Shown in pieces: positions 63,387 to 64,000 of a stretch of DNA of 64,000 nucleotides; position 1 is the stretch's first letter, and every line of letters starts with the position of its first letter. The position numbers and the translations under genes were made by a program. Below the pieces are notes generated by a model, which was given only the letters and a program-made list of their open reading frames with translations, made no database searches and was not told the origin of the DNA. The stretch lies in the NCBI GenBank assembly GCA_024508855.1, contig JANINJ010000107.1:372001-436000 (forward strand), given 5' to 3'. The DNA is from Xanthobacteraceae bacterium (lineage in GTDB: Bacteria > Pseudomonadota > Alphaproteobacteria > Rhizobiales > Xanthobacteraceae).

Positions 63387-64000
63387 CTGCTTTCCCTCAG
63401 TACGCCGAGGCGATCGATGGCCGACTCGACGGCGTTCCAGGCGGCCTGACCGAGACCGCAGATCGAAGAATCCTTCATCGCCAGACCCACATCGCGCAGG
63501 ATGCCAACGTCGCGTCCTTTGGACGCAGCATCATGGCGGTTGTGCGCAATGCGCAGCAGCGCCTCCTCCTGGCGCACCGTGCCTACACGGCAGGGTACGC
63601 ACTGTCCGCAAGACTCGTCGCGGAAGAAGCGCGCGATGCGCAGCAAAATGCCGGGCAGATCGACGGTATCGTCGAAGGCCAGCACCACGCCCGAGCCCAG
63701 AGTGGTATTGTTGGCGCGAGCGCCCTCGAAGGTCAGCGGAATATCGAGTTCGTCGGCACGCACGAATCCGCCTGCCGCGCCGCCGAGCAGCACCGCTTGC
63801 AGCTTTCGGCCTTCTGGAACTCCGCCCGCCAGCTTGAGAATATCACCCAAGGTCGCGCCGAACGGCACCTCGTAAACGCCGGGAAGCACGAGATTGCCCG
63901 AAACGCAAAACAGCTTGGGCCCCGTAGAGCCCTCGGTCCCGATCCTGGCGTATTCCGCTCCGCCCATCTGCATGATCAGCGGCACGTTGCACAAGGTTTC
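63383..64000 (-). CDS. NAD-linked formate dehydrogenase NuoF-like beta subunit (5' end cut by window)
   Basis: The C-terminal part (about 205 residues seen) of a NuoF/FdsB-type flavoprotein that passes electrons to NAD. LFCVSGNLVLPGVYEVPFG and FFRDESCGQCVPCRVGT, holding the [4Fe-4S] cysteines, with the fourth ligand in SSICGLGQAAWN, are visible. The frame is open to the window edge, where the ETLCNVPLIM region continues from an NVET-type motif. Its stop overlaps the start of the downstream Fe-S gene. Confidence 0.9.
   Translation of the reverse strand, partial: ETLCNVPLIMQMGGAEYARIGTEGSTGPKLFCVSGNLVLPGVYEVPFGATLGDILKLAGGVPEGRKLQAVLLGGAAGGFVRADELDIPLTFEGARANNTTLGSGVVLAFDDTVDLPGILLRIARFFRDESCGQCVPCRVGTVRQEEALLRIAHNRHDAASKGRDVGILRDVGLAMKDSSICGLGQAAWNAVESAIDRLGVLRESR

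Overview
The window looks like a chromosome segment of a GC-rich alphaproteobacterium. The C-P lyase operon layout, the many branched-chain-amino-acid-type (HAAT/Liv) transporters with aromatic catabolism genes, and the regulator families suggest Rhizobiales, probably a Bradyrhizobium/Rhodopseudomonas/Afipia-like lineage (inference; no 16S rRNA is present). It reads as a catabolic and accessory region assembled from modules, with decayed recombinase, transporter and enzyme fragments at the seams.

Layout. (1) 1-8.3 kb: phosphonate C-P lyase operon phnJ(partial)-phnK-phnL-hexapeptide transferase-phnC-phnD-phnE-DUF1045-phnM-phnN. (2) 8.3-12.2 kb: GNAT protein, acyl-CoA-dehydrogenase-fold flavin monooxygenase and a divergent winged-helix/TPR regulator. 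(3) 12.3-17.8 kb: a Rieske aromatic-ring dioxygenase operon (substrate-binding protein, alpha, beta, ferredoxin) with a divergent MarR regulator, flanked by a tyrosine-integrase remnant and a serine-recombinase remnant. (4) 18.1-35.3 kb: a large hydroxyquinol-type pathway. A LacI regulator sits opposite intradiol dioxygenase-SDR-BKACE-oxidoreductase-cupin-DctA; a LysR regulator sits opposite intradiol dioxygenase-maleylacetate reductase-complete Liv ABC importer-phenol monooxygenase-intradiol dioxygenase. (5) 35.4-47 kb: a ten-gene minus-strand run (esterase, isochorismatase-like hydrolase, XapX, exported amidohydrolase, DoxX, outer-membrane porin, DUF1275, pirin, DUF1275, LtrA) divergent from LysR and a PcpA/MhqO-like ring-cleaving dioxygenase; it resembles a quinone-handling cluster. 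(6) 47-52 kb: a frameshifted pseudogene, a long inverted repeat, an orphan substrate-binding protein, a flavin monooxygenase-alpha/beta-hydrolase fusion and a TetR regulator. (7) 52.5-59.8 kb: an acyl-CoA degradation cluster (IclR, MaoC, TRAP remnant, acyl-CoA dehydrogenase, CoA ligase, MFS, hydrolase) carrying a partial tandem duplication. (8) 60.4-64 kb: tRNA-Sec (selC), selB and part of an NAD-linked formate dehydrogenase.

How it works together. Region 4 can be read as a route: import of an aromatic compound (Liv or DctA), hydroxylation by the TfdB-like monooxygenase, intradiol cleavage of hydroxyquinol to maleylacetate, reduction to 3-oxoadipate, and possibly BKACE cleavage of that beta-keto acid in place of the usual CoA transferase/thiolase. 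One of the three intradiol enzymes has lost two of four iron ligands. No CRISPR array, complete insertion sequence, rRNA or prophage was seen.
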